A stretch of DNA of 64,000 nt from Acidobacteriaceae bacterium. Lineage in GTDB: Bacteria > Acidobacteriota > Terriglobia > Terriglobales > Acidobacteriaceae. Under the pieces are notes generated by a model. The model searched no databases and was not told where the DNA came from. It saw nothing but the letters and a program-made list of their open reading frames with translations. Below, piece by piece: positions 41,403-49,474 of this stretch; the first letter of the stretch is position 1, and each line of letters begins with the position of its first letter. The stretch spans positions 62,001 through 126,000 of the forward strand of contig JASHNS010000081.1 in NCBI GenBank assembly GCA_030041515.1, in the 5' to 3' direction. Position numbers and translations under genes: made by a program.

Positions 41403-42500
41403 ATGAAATTCTCTCTCGCCCTCATCGATTCTCTCGCCCGCGAAGCCGGCTTCTCCACCGCCGGTATTGCGGCCGTACCCGCTCCTGGCTCGGCGGAGGA
41501 TCAGGCCGAGCGCGGCCGATTTGCGGAGTGGGTGGATACGGGGCGCGCTGGCGAGATGGAGTATCTGAAGCGCCGCGACGACGCCGGCGACCTTGTGCGG
41601 TCGTCGGTGCGGGTGGCGCTGCCGTGGGCGCGGTCGGTGATTGTCTGCGCCGCGAATTACAACTCGGATCAGCCGCGGTCGATCGATCCGGTTCCGGAGG
41701 GCGCTGGCTGGATCGCCCGCTATGCCTGGACTTCCAAAGGCGATCGGCCGTCCGATTATCACAAGGTCCTCCTGCGCCGGCTGGAGCGCCTGCGCGACCG
41801 TCTCGCCGAACAATTGGGTCCGTTCGAATCCCGCTGCTTTGTCGATACCGGTCCGGTGGTGGAGCGCGTCTACGCTCGCTATGCCGGCGTGGGCTGGACG
41901 GGCAAGAACACCTGCATCCTGAACCAGCAGATCGGATCCTGGCTCTTTCTCGGCGTCATCGTCACTTCGCTCGAAATCCCGCGCGAAGCCGTGCTTTCCA
42001 TCGCTCCCGACCGCTGCGGCTCTTGCACGCGTTGCCTGGACGCCTGCCCCACCCAGGCGCTCACCGCGCCGCGGCAAATGGACGCATCACGCTGCATTGC
42101 GTATCTGACCATCGAAAAGCGCGGCGCGATCCCCGAAGAATTGCGCGAGGGAATCGGCCGCCAGATCTTCGGTTGCGATATCTGTCAGGACGTCTGCCCG
42201 TGGAACCGCCATGCGCCCATCGCCGCAGACCCAGAGATGGCGCCCCGGCCCGAGCTGGTCAACCCTGCGCTCGACTGGCTGGCCGCGATGGACGAGCCGG
42301 AATTCGAGCGCCGCTTCAATGGCTCGCCGGTCCGGCGCGCGAAATTAGCAGGCTTCCGCCGCAACCTCGCCATCGCCATGGGCAACAGCGGGCAGACGCG
42401 CTTCCTGCCTTTTCTGAGGCAATGGGCCACCGGCGCCGACCCGGTTCTCGCCGAGGCAGCTTGCTGGGCAATGCGCAAAATCCAAACGGCCGCGCCTTGA
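41403..42500 (+). CDS. queG: Epoxyqueuosine reductase
   Basis: Catalyses the last step of queuosine tRNA modification, reducing epoxyqueuosine with cobalamin and two 4Fe-4S clusters. The 365-residue length matches QueG. Seen are GEMEYLKRRDD, FVDTGPVVERVYARYAGVGWTGKNTCILNQQIGSWLFLG (the family core), and the ferredoxin motifs CGSCTRCLDACPTQAL and CDICQDVCPWN. A HEAT-like C-terminal region follows (FRRNLAIAMGNSGQTRFLPFLRQW). Active-site Asp in VDTGPV is conserved. Both queG and its cofactor needs imply cobalamin availability. No other que gene lies in the window. Confidence 0.95.
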   Translation: MKFSLALIDSLAREAGFSTAGIAAVPAPGSAEDQAERGRFAEWVDTGRAGEMEYLKRRDDAGDLVRSSVRVALPWARSVIVCAANYNSDQPRSIDPVPEGAGWIARYAWTSKGDRPSDYHKVLLRRLERLRDRLAEQLGPFESRCFVDTGPVVERVYARYAGVGWTGKNTCILNQQIGSWLFLGVIVTSLEIPREAVLSIAPDRCGSCTRCLDACPTQALTAPRQMDASRCIAYLTIEKRGAIPEELREGIGRQIFGCDICQDVCPWNRHAPIAADPEMAPRPELVNPALDWLAAMDEPEFERRFNGSPVRRAKLAGFRRNLAIAMGNSGQTRFLPFLRQWATGADPVLAEAACWAMRKIQTAAP

Positions 42501-42624
42501 ACCGCCGGCTCGGGGATGCGCACCGCTCCTGTTTTCTCTGTGATGGCCGCAGGCAGACAAGGCTTCCGCCCCAACGACGGAGGCTCTCAGCGACTCCCAG
42601 CGATTCTACTGCGGCGAACCCCGC

Positions 42625-42834
42625 TCACGCGGAGTTCCGCACCACGTTCGCTGCGCTCAGCCCCTTAGGACCCTGCGTGCATTCGAATTCGACCGCCTCG
42701 CCTTCATTCAGGGTCCGGTAGCCCGAATCCTGGATCGCGGAAAAGTGGACGAAGACATCTTCGCCGCTCGACCGCTGGATGAAACCATAGCCTTTTGCGC
42801 CATTGAACCACTTCACAACACCATGCTCTTTCAC
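42625..42834 (-). CDS. Cold-shock protein, CspA family
   Basis: A 69-residue single cold-shock domain that binds single-stranded RNA and DNA. RNP1 is KGYGFIQ (14-20) and RNP2 is VFVHF (27-31), with WFNGAKG before them. The start is GTG at 42834, chosen because AAGGAG sits exactly six bases upstream; the next ATG would destroy the first strand. A long gene-free region upstream is typical of csp genes with a structured leader that is read better in the cold, but no specific structure was confirmed. It is a general RNA chaperone rather than proof of cold adaptation. Confidence 0.95.
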   Translation of the reverse strand: MKEHGVVKWFNGAKGYGFIQRSSGEDVFVHFSAIQDSGYRTLNEGEAVEFECTQGPKGLSAANVVRNSA

Positions 42835-43262
42835 CTGATACTCCTTCTTGTTCTCCGTCCCTATTTAGGCTCCTGCATCTGACGGGGTATCCCATCCCTC
42901 CCGCGCCGAAACGCGGCAGGAGCAGAGACACCAAAAGCTGCCATTGCCCGCCCAGCAGTGGCGGTCACGGGCAGCTCAGTGGGTTACCGTACAGCTACAA
43001 AAGCGATGAAGCAGGTACATCAGAACAAACTGGCCTTCCTAACCAACTCCCCCTGGGGGGAGAATCGTGCTTCTTTTTATGGCAGGAAACGCTCGCCAGA
43101 TCAAGTAAAAAGTGAGCGCTGCGGTCGGATTCTGCGGAGTGTTACGAAAGTAGGCGGTACTTTAGAAACCAACGGGCCGGTTCAAGCCCCCGCAGGCGCC
43201 ACCTGCACGTCCAGGCCGTCGGCAGCCGCTCTGCTACGATTTTTTCAGAGGAATTCCGACCC
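42835..43262. other. Gene-free region between cspA-type and BrkB-type genes
   Basis: No convincing gene was found. It should contain the leader and promoter of the minus-strand cold-shock gene and the promoter of the plus-strand BrkB-type gene. A stretch at 43134-43194 has tRNA-like fragments (GCGGAGT, TTTAGAA, GGTTCAAG) but cannot be folded into a full-length tRNA. Confidence 0.5.
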
Positions 43263-44222
43263 CTGGCCGCCACCAATACACTCGAACCTCCGGACCCGGC
43301 CCTTCAGCCGGCGCTTCCGGCAACCCCGAAGCCTCCCGAGCGGCCGCATGGCCGCGGATGGCGGCCGGTTCTCGTTGCGCTCGGACGCTACCTTGGGCAG
43401 ACCGAGGTCCATACCTACGCCTTCAGCGTCGCGGCCAATGCCATCCTCTCCATCTTTCCCTTTATCGTGATGATGTTCACGATCGCCCGCCAGGTCTTCC
43501 ACTCGCCCATGATGGTGCAGGTCATCATCGATATGCTCCACGACCTGCTTCCCTCCAATCAGGCCTTCGTGGTGCGGAACATGACCCTCCTCGTCCGCCC
43601 CAGCGGCGGCGTGCAGCTGGCTTCAGTCATCACCCTCCTCATTTCCTCCTCCGGCGTCTTCCTGCCCCTGGAAGTCGCTCTGAATCGCGTCTGGGGCGTG
43701 GCCAGGAACCGCTCCTACCTGCACAATCAGGTGATTTCCCTCGGAGTCGCGTTCACCGTCGCCCTCCTGGCCATGCTCTGCGTCTTCGTGGCCACGGCGC
43801 AAACCGGCCTGCTCACGGTGCTCTTCCTCTGGCACACGCAGAACGTCGTCTTCGCCTTCATCCACCGCGTTTTTCTCCAGATTGCGATCGGCATTCTCAG
43901 CGTGGGCATGTTCCTCATCATTTACTGGGTGCTGCCCAACCGCCGTTTGCCGCTGCGCGCGGTCCTGCCCACCGCCATCGTCACCGGCCTCGCCTGGGAC
44001 GCCGGCCGCCTTGTCTACATGATCGTCCTGCCACACCTTGACCTGCAGTCCGTCTACGGCGCCTTCGACGTCTCGGTGAGCCTGATGATCTGGGCGTTCC
44101 TCACCGGGCTGCTGCTGCTCTGCGGCGCCCAGTATTCGGCCACGCGCCACGCCCTGCGCCTGGCGCGCGAAGCCGATCTTGCCGCAGCAAGGGAAGCGGC
44201 GGAGGAGCAGCCCGCCCACTAA
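43263..44222 (+). CDS. YihY/BrkB-family membrane protein
   Basis: A polytopic inner-membrane protein of the YihY/UPF0761 (formerly called ribonuclease BN) family. About six spans are seen: FSVAANAILSIFPFIVMMFTIA, VQLASVITLLISSSGVFLPLEVAL, VISLGVAFTVALLAMLCVFV, LQIAIGILSVGMFLIIYWVLPN, LRAVLPTAIVTGLAWDAGRL and VSLMIWAFLTGLLLLCGAQY. Family-typical residues include GRY...THTYA-like QTEVHTYAFSVAAN before the first span. No ATG, GTG or TTG is found in frame from 43263 to 43466; the GTG at 43467 would delete the first span. A CTG at 43263 preceded by AGAGGA is the best candidate, giving ~319 residues. The function in the family is unresolved. It overlaps the converging PPC-domain gene by four bases. 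Confidence 0.78.
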   Translation: MAATNTLEPPDPALQPALPATPKPPERPHGRGWRPVLVALGRYLGQTEVHTYAFSVAANAILSIFPFIVMMFTIARQVFHSPMMVQVIIDMLHDLLPSNQAFVVRNMTLLVRPSGGVQLASVITLLISSSGVFLPLEVALNRVWGVARNRSYLHNQVISLGVAFTVALLAMLCVFVATAQTGLLTVLFLWHTQNVVFAFIHRVFLQIAIGILSVGMFLIIYWVLPNRRLPLRAVLPTAIVTGLAWDAGRLVYMIVLPHLDLQSVYGAFDVSVSLMIWAFLTGLLLLCGAQYSATRHALRLAREADLAAAREAAEEQPAH

Positions 44223-44650
44223 AACCGGATCAGCGCCAGCCCCGACTCCGGATCGTGCTGCTTTTCGAGGTGCCGCGGGCTCTCAATCAGAATCACCTCG
44301 CACGTCGGCCGCACCACCGCCCTTTGCAGGTGCCCCCCATGCGCCGATCCGTCGCGCTTCCCCACTACCACATGCGCATGCACCTGCGGTGCGCCGTCCT
44401 TCACCGCGACGTCGCCAATCAGCGAAAGCAGCTCAACCTGCTCGTCCAGCGACACTGAGGTCTCATACTGTTTCGACTCCCAGTTGAACCATCCCAGCCG
44501 CACCGACTGGAACGCCCCAATCGCCTGGAAGCTGCTCCCGCCCAGCTTTTCCCTTTGCGCAAAGCTCTTCAGCTCCGCCGCCAGTTCATCGCCTGTATCC
44601 AGAATCAGCGCGTAGGTGCGCGGCCGCTCTTCCAGCAGCTTGTATCTCAT
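44219..44650 (-). CDS. PPC (DUF296) domain protein
   Basis: A 143-residue single-domain protein of the PPC/DUF296 family, which trimerises; in plants it is fused to AT-hooks, in bacteria it stands alone with unknown function. The signature histidines are in VHAHVVVGKRDGSAHGGHL (His91, His93, His104, His107), forming the putative metal site. EVILIESP closes the domain. Its stop overlaps the stop of the converging BrkB-type gene (44219-44222). The ATG at 44650 fits the family N-terminus (MRYKLLEERPRTYALILDTGDEL). Confidence 0.88.
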   Translation of the reverse strand: MRYKLLEERPRTYALILDTGDELAAELKSFAQREKLGGSSFQAIGAFQSVRLGWFNWESKQYETSVSLDEQVELLSLIGDVAVKDGAPQVHAHVVVGKRDGSAHGGHLQRAVVRPTCEVILIESPRHLEKQHDPESGLALIRF

Positions 44651-44767
44651 GCCCTGTCAGATGCGTCACGGGCAGCTCGGGAGCGCGAACCTCGAATTTC
44701 ACCGCGCATTTGAAGGGCGAACACCGCTCCCCAAAAACTCAGTGTTCTCCCTGCCCTCATTCGCAAA

Positions 44768-46087
44768 TCAGAACGGCGGCCACTCCAGGTAGCTGCCTTC
44801 CAGCAGGTACGCGCAATTCTCTACCCGATAGCCGTTCCCGTCATTCACCGTGAAGACCCGCGACCTGCCCGTCGACCCGGTGCTCCACAGCGAGACGCCG
44901 GCATACGCGCCGTCCCTGCGCACGATGTAGTACTCCATGTCCACCAGGCGTACCTTCGTCATGTCGCCGTTGTAGTTGCGAACCAGCCGCCGCATTACCT
45001 CCAGCCCAGCCTCGCGCGGATGCATGCCCTGGCGCATCAGCTCAACGATCGTATGCGCGCCCGCCACCTTGATATTTTCCTCGCCCGACCCGGTCGCGCC
45101 CGCCGAGCCCACGTCCTGGTCGGTATAACAGCCTGCCCCGATGATCGGCGAGTCCCCGATCCGCCCTGGCAGCTTCCATGCCAGCCCCGACGTCGTTGTG
45201 GCCCCGGAGATATTGCCCTTCGTATCGACGCAGGAAACGTGAATCGTCCCCGTCGTCGGCCACAGAATCTGCTGCGCTGCATACAGCCGTTTCTCCGGCG
45301 CGATGCCCAGATCCGCCGCCATCTCCACCAACCGCTTCGTCCGCACCCGGATCGTCTCCGCCCACTCCGGCGTCGGATGCCGCGGGACCGTTCCTGGCCG
45401 GATCACCTGGTCAGCCGTCTCCACCGGCGAATCCTCGCGCAGCGAAGACGTTCCGGGCCCGTGCAGATTCACGCTCGGCTTCGGCGCCGGCCGGCCGGCG
45501 TAGGGGTCCTTCCAGTCCGGCTGCGTCATGCTGGGGCCCCACCAGTCCATCTGCGAATTATTTTCCTTCCACAGGATCCAGATCTTTCGCGCGTCCTCCG
45601 TGAGCAGGTTCTCGCGCGGAAAGCCCATGTCCACGGCGAAGTCCTCCGCGCCTCCTGCGCAGAGCATCACGTGGCCGGTGTTCTCGTACACTTTGCGCGC
45701 CACCAGGCACACGTTCCTGATATTCCGCACAGCGCCCACTGACCCCGCCGAACGCGTCGGCCCGTGCATGCAGCATGAGTCCAGCTCGACCACCCCTTGC
45801 TCATTCGGCAGCCCGCCCAGCCCCACCGAGTGATCCTTCGGATCGTTTTCGCGCCCAAGACAGATGTGATGTGCCGCCGTCAGCGTGTCTTCGCCATCGA
45901 GGAGCATCTGGTACGCCTCCTGGATGGTGTTGTCTCCCGTCACCCGCGTGACGATCACGGGCTTCTCCGGCGGCTTCAGTTGCTTGACGGAATCAGCTGT
46001 ATCCGCGAACGCATCGGGAATCGTCGCAGAGGAGAGACCGGCGGCGGTGAGCGCGCCGAGCGAGAGAAAATCGCGCCGTGAAGTCAT
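44768..46087 (-). CDS. Exported N4-glycosylasparaginase / isoaspartyl peptidase-like Ntn hydrolase
   Basis: A Tat-exported N-terminal-nucleophile hydrolase. The N-terminus MTSRRDFLSLGALTAAG is a twin-arginine signal. The asparaginase-2 fold shows HHICLGRENDPKDHSVGLGGLPNEQGVVELDS in the alpha-subunit part, and the autocleavage site lies at GTIHVSCVDTKGNISGATTTSGLAWKLPGRIGDSPIIGAG. There Thr281 would become the new N-terminal nucleophile of the beta subunit, with AGCYTDQDVGSAGATGSGE completing the substrate site. This pattern is closest to glycosylasparaginase (cleaving GlcNAc-Asn), which would fit a glycan-degrading organism, though isoaspartyl peptidase is possible. It is 439 residues including the signal. 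No close operon partner. Confidence 0.88.
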   Translation of the reverse strand: MTSRRDFLSLGALTAAGLSSATIPDAFADTADSVKQLKPPEKPVIVTRVTGDNTIQEAYQMLLDGEDTLTAAHHICLGRENDPKDHSVGLGGLPNEQGVVELDSCCMHGPTRSAGSVGAVRNIRNVCLVARKVYENTGHVMLCAGGAEDFAVDMGFPRENLLTEDARKIWILWKENNSQMDWWGPSMTQPDWKDPYAGRPAPKPSVNLHGPGTSSLREDSPVETADQVIRPGTVPRHPTPEWAETIRVRTKRLVEMAADLGIAPEKRLYAAQQILWPTTGTIHVSCVDTKGNISGATTTSGLAWKLPGRIGDSPIIGAGCYTDQDVGSAGATGSGEENIKVAGAHTIVELMRQGMHPREAGLEVMRRLVRNYNGDMTKVRLVDMEYYIVRRDGAYAGVSLWSTGSTGRSRVFTVNDGNGYRVENCAYLLEGSYLEWPPF

Positions 46088-46165
46088 GGCGGGAATGGTA
46101 CCAAATCAGCGCTCTGCCCGGTGCAGCCTGAGAGCAGTTGGCAAAAAACCCCTGGCGCCGCGCCC

Positions 46166-46855
46166 TCAGTCCGGCAGCACCATGGTTTTGCCGGCCAGAT
46201 CGCACGCGCGCCACAGATACCAGCTCGCCACACTGCGCCAGGGTCGCCACCGCTCGCTCCGCCGCAGCATCGCATCAGCTTTCGCCAGCATCGACGCGTC
46301 AAATGGCTTGCTCTTCGGCAGGCGATTGAAGGTCAGCGCAAAGCCCTTGCGCACGCCGTAATCCGTCACAGGCAGCACATCCGGTCGGCCCAGTCGAAAA
46401 ATCAGCAGCATCTCCACCGTCCATGTCCCGATGCCCCGCACCTCGGTCAACCGCTCGACGATCTCGTCATCCGGCATGCGCCGGATCTGTGCCAGCGTGG
46501 GCACCGTGCCATCCAGCGTTTTCGCCGCCAGGTCGCGCAACGCCTTGGTCTTCGATCCGGACAGCCCCACGCTGCGCAGCAGGTCGTCCGGCGCCTGCAG
46601 CAAATGCTCCGGCGCGGGATGCAGTTCGCCGAACGCCGTGAGCAGCCGCTTCAGGATCGCCGCCGCTGCTTTGCCGTGCAGTTGCTGATAGATGATCGAC
46701 TCCAGCAGCGCCTCAAAGGGCGAGTGCTGGCTCTTGAGCCTGAGCGCGAACGGCCCCGCCCGCCGCATCAACGCGCCGAGCTTTGGATCGGCCGCCGCCA
46801 GCTCGCGGCAGGCTCGCTCCGCATCGTAACGCACCGGACGTTTCCCATCCACCAT
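46166..46855 (-). CDS. DNA-3-methyladenine glycosylase, AlkA/HhH-GPD type
   Basis: Removes alkylated bases in base-excision repair. The 229-residue protein (ATG at 46855; an upstream ATG at 46906 would add 17 unlike residues) has the HhH-GPD layout: YQQLHGKAAAAILKRL near residue 58, the helix-hairpin-helix LTEVRGIGTWTVEMLL at 136-151, and the catalytic Asp165 in VLPVTDYGVRKG. The N-terminal TATA-box-like domain of E. coli AlkA is absent, as in the shorter bacterial 3-methyladenine glycosylases. No adaptive-response genes are nearby. It follows the rhamnosidase gene on the same strand. Confidence 0.9.
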   Translation of the reverse strand: MVDGKRPVRYDAERACRELAAADPKLGALMRRAGPFALRLKSQHSPFEALLESIIYQQLHGKAAAAILKRLLTAFGELHPAPEHLLQAPDDLLRSVGLSGSKTKALRDLAAKTLDGTVPTLAQIRRMPDDEIVERLTEVRGIGTWTVEMLLIFRLGRPDVLPVTDYGVRKGFALTFNRLPKSKPFDASMLAKADAMLRRSERWRPWRSVASWYLWRACDLAGKTMVLPD

Positions 46856-46953
46856 GACAGGCAGTGTAAAGCAGGGAAGTGTCCCAGTTCGCCGAGGACG
46901 CTTCACCTCTCGTCCTGCGGCCGCGCGGGCCCAGTCCGCATGGCAACCGCCGC

Positions 46954-49392
46954 CTACTCGCCGCGAAGCGTGTAGTGGCCGGCCTGGTCCAGAACAATCG
47001 CCACGCGCGCGCCATTTTCAGCGGACGTGCCACGCTCGGCTTTCCCGTTGACGAGCACGCTGTCATGACCCGCTGCCACCGGGACCAAAACCGTCGCGCG
47101 GACGCCGGCAGGCAAATCGATCCCGACCTGCAGGCTCTGATTGCTGCCGGCCTTGCTCAGGTCCACGCCCAGCAGCCCGTGCGGCGTTGGCTCCGCGCCA
47201 CGCGCCCAGGCCAGATCGATCAGATCGGGGCGAATCGTCGTTTCCGCGAATCCCGGGGCCGTGGGACGGATGCCCAGCACCTGCTCCATCAGCCAGAACG
47301 CCGGACCGCTCGACCACCCGTGAGCGAGCGAGATCCGGTAGCCGGCCGTGTCGTCGGCCTGCAGATCGACGTGCGGATCGTCTTTCGGCCATGCCGGATC
47401 GTAGGCTTCCCAGAAGCTGGTGGCGCCTTCGGCAATCATGCCGCCCCAGTACTCGCGAATCCAGGCGAGCGCCTGTGCGCGATGATGCATTTCGGCCATA
47501 GCATCTAGAACATACGAGCCGTAGTACGGCGTGATGACGTTCGGCCGGAACGTCTTCTGGCCAACCTGCGACAGAACGTTCTGCCAGATCGACGCGTACT
47601 GCTCCGGCTGCGCCACGCCGGAGATCACGGCCATCGCGTTGGTCTGCCAGCGCGGCCCATAGGAGTCCGCCGTCCAGTCTGAGGAGCGTGCAAGGTCCGC
47701 GAGCTGATCGGCGCGTTGGGCATAATGGTCGGCGTTCGCCGTGTCGCCGATCTGGCGCAGCAGCCAGGCGCCGGCCCGGAAGGCGCGGATGTATTCGAGT
47801 ACCGTGGTTTCGCGGGACTCGGGCGTATCGTGGTCCAGATCGAGAGCCCAGTCGACATAGGGCCAGTCGTGCGAATGGTTGATGAACTGGTTCTGCGCGT
47901 TGAAGTCCTCATTCATGTACTGCAGCAGCCCGAGCATGCGATCGTGCATGGCCGAGACGTACTGAACCTGCCCGGAGTGCCGCAGATAATCGGCCAGCTC
48001 GGTGAACCAGAACGACGAATACCCAGGAATGCCGTTCACCGGCTGCGTGATGGGCAGCGGCCCAATCAGCCGCGTCAGCGTGTCCTGCACCAGAAAGTGA
48101 TCGCCGAAAGCCATGTCGATCACCCGCCCGCTCACGTCCGTATCGCCCATCCAGCGGCCTCGGTCGCGCTTGGGCGCGTCCCAGATGTCGTCCTGCATGC
48201 AGAGGTGCGAAGTGTAGACTCCGGTTTCCCAGATGCGATTCAGCAGTGCATCCGACGACTCAAATGATCCACGATAGTGAACCGGATAGTAGATGTCCTC
48301 GAGGCGAATCGCACGGAAACGCAGCGTGGACGGTCCCGACAGAAAGCGGATGCGGGCGTAGCGGAAAGCGGATTTGGGCCCGACCCCCGAGGCGTGCGGC
48401 GGCAGATAGAGCTCGTTGACGCCCAGGTAAGGCTCGTCCTCGAGTTCGTCCCACGACTCACCGTAAGCAATGGAGACGCGCGCGGGCGCATCGGTATCCG
48501 AGATGATCTGCACGCGGCCGGTGACTTCGCGGCCGAAATCAAGCGTGATACCCGGCGCGGACTCGCCCGCAGTCTCCGGGACCAGGTGCACCGTAAACTC
48601 CTGGGCCACGTCCTGGGACGGTGAGGCGGACGTCAGGGCAGCCACATTCTGGAACGAGCCGCTGGCGGCGTAAGCATCCTGCGCCTTCACGGCCGGCAGA
48701 TAGACATGAGCGAGAAACGGCGAAGCGCCCTCGTAGCCAGGCCAGTCGTACATGCCGGCGTCGTCATTCCACTGGAAGAAGTCGATGTTGCCTTCAATGG
48801 ATCCCTCCGCGTCCACAGCGGGCCAGGAACTGTCGTCAAAGCCTGCGCTCTGCCATCCTTGCGCAGCCTGCGTGGTCGCCTTCCAGTTCTCGTCGCTGAT
48901 GAGGAGTGCGGGAGCAGGCTCCATCGCTGCTTCGGGAAGGATCTTGGCGACGAGCTGATCGCCATCCTCGCCCTCAATCGCCATCACGTTGTCGCCCGCG
49001 TGCAGAAGCCCCTGCCCGATCTGCGCGTAGAAGACATGCGTTTTCAGTCGCGAGAAGGGTTCGGCCGCGAATCGGCCAGCCTGCTGCCCGTTCACCCATA
49101 CATTCACCACGCGCGGCCCGGCCACGTAAAGCGTCGCTACAGTCGGTACCGTGTCGAGATGGAAATGCACCCGAAAATAGCGAGGCGCCGCCTCCTGCTG
49201 ATCGGTTTGTTGAGCTGGATCGTGAGTCCAGACATATTGCTCGGGCAGCGGTTGATGGAACGAAGAGAAGAGGACGGGATGATCGATGCCGCGCGTGGGG
49301 TCGAGCTGGCCCGGCGGCGGCGTGTTCTGCGCAACAACCACAGCAGTGAACGCGACGAGAAGCAGAAACGGCAGGATGGAACGGCGCGGCAT
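46954..49392 (-). CDS. Secreted alpha-L-rhamnosidase (GH78 type)
   Basis: An exported glycoside hydrolase releasing terminal L-rhamnose. A signal peptide (MPRRSILPFLLLVAFTAVVVAQ) precedes N-terminal beta-sandwich and jelly-roll domains (about 25-370), including YFRVHFHLDTVPTVATLYVAGP. The (alpha/alpha)6 catalytic barrel has the GH78-like DDIWDAPKRDRGRWMGDTDVSGR and WPYVDWAL/WIREYWGGMIAEGATSFWEAYDP segments, where catalytic acids are found. A C-terminal beta-sandwich follows. At 812 residues it is typical. It sits 82 bases after the rhaB stop in the same orientation, so it is likely expressed with the rhamnose genes. Assignment as a rhamnosidase rather than another GH78-like activity rests on motif and context. 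Confidence 0.87.
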   Translation of the reverse strand: MPRRSILPFLLLVAFTAVVVAQNTPPPGQLDPTRGIDHPVLFSSFHQPLPEQYVWTHDPAQQTDQQEAAPRYFRVHFHLDTVPTVATLYVAGPRVVNVWVNGQQAGRFAAEPFSRLKTHVFYAQIGQGLLHAGDNVMAIEGEDGDQLVAKILPEAAMEPAPALLISDENWKATTQAAQGWQSAGFDDSSWPAVDAEGSIEGNIDFFQWNDDAGMYDWPGYEGASPFLAHVYLPAVKAQDAYAASGSFQNVAALTSASPSQDVAQEFTVHLVPETAGESAPGITLDFGREVTGRVQIISDTDAPARVSIAYGESWDELEDEPYLGVNELYLPPHASGVGPKSAFRYARIRFLSGPSTLRFRAIRLEDIYYPVHYRGSFESSDALLNRIWETGVYTSHLCMQDDIWDAPKRDRGRWMGDTDVSGRVIDMAFGDHFLVQDTLTRLIGPLPITQPVNGIPGYSSFWFTELADYLRHSGQVQYVSAMHDRMLGLLQYMNEDFNAQNQFINHSHDWPYVDWALDLDHDTPESRETTVLEYIRAFRAGAWLLRQIGDTANADHYAQRADQLADLARSSDWTADSYGPRWQTNAMAVISGVAQPEQYASIWQNVLSQVGQKTFRPNVITPYYGSYVLDAMAEMHHRAQALAWIREYWGGMIAEGATSFWEAYDPAWPKDDPHVDLQADDTAGYRISLAHGWSSGPAFWLMEQVLGIRPTAPGFAETTIRPDLIDLAWARGAEPTPHGLLGVDLSKAGSNQSLQVGIDLPAGVRATVLVPVAAGHDSVLVNGKAERGTSAENGARVAIVLDQAGHYTLRGE

Positions 49393-49474
49393 GAAAACTC
49401 TCCTCAGCCCGAGGTTTCTAGAAGCAAAAGCCGAAGGTATGCGCCTGGCGTGGCGAAGTCAATCGTGTGCGCGG

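Noticed and set aside
42965-42978. GTCACGGGCAGCTC repeated near 44.66 kb, upstream of another minus-strand gene
   Set aside because: A 14-base match in high-GC DNA may be chance, and no extended similarity or symmetry surrounds it.
43134-43194. tRNA-Leu-like segment (GCGGAGT, TTTAGAA, GGTTCAAG, CCCCCGC)
   Set aside because: Only about 61 bases, acceptor strands pair at 5 of 7 positions, and no proper anticodon or T stem can be formed. At best a degenerate fragment.
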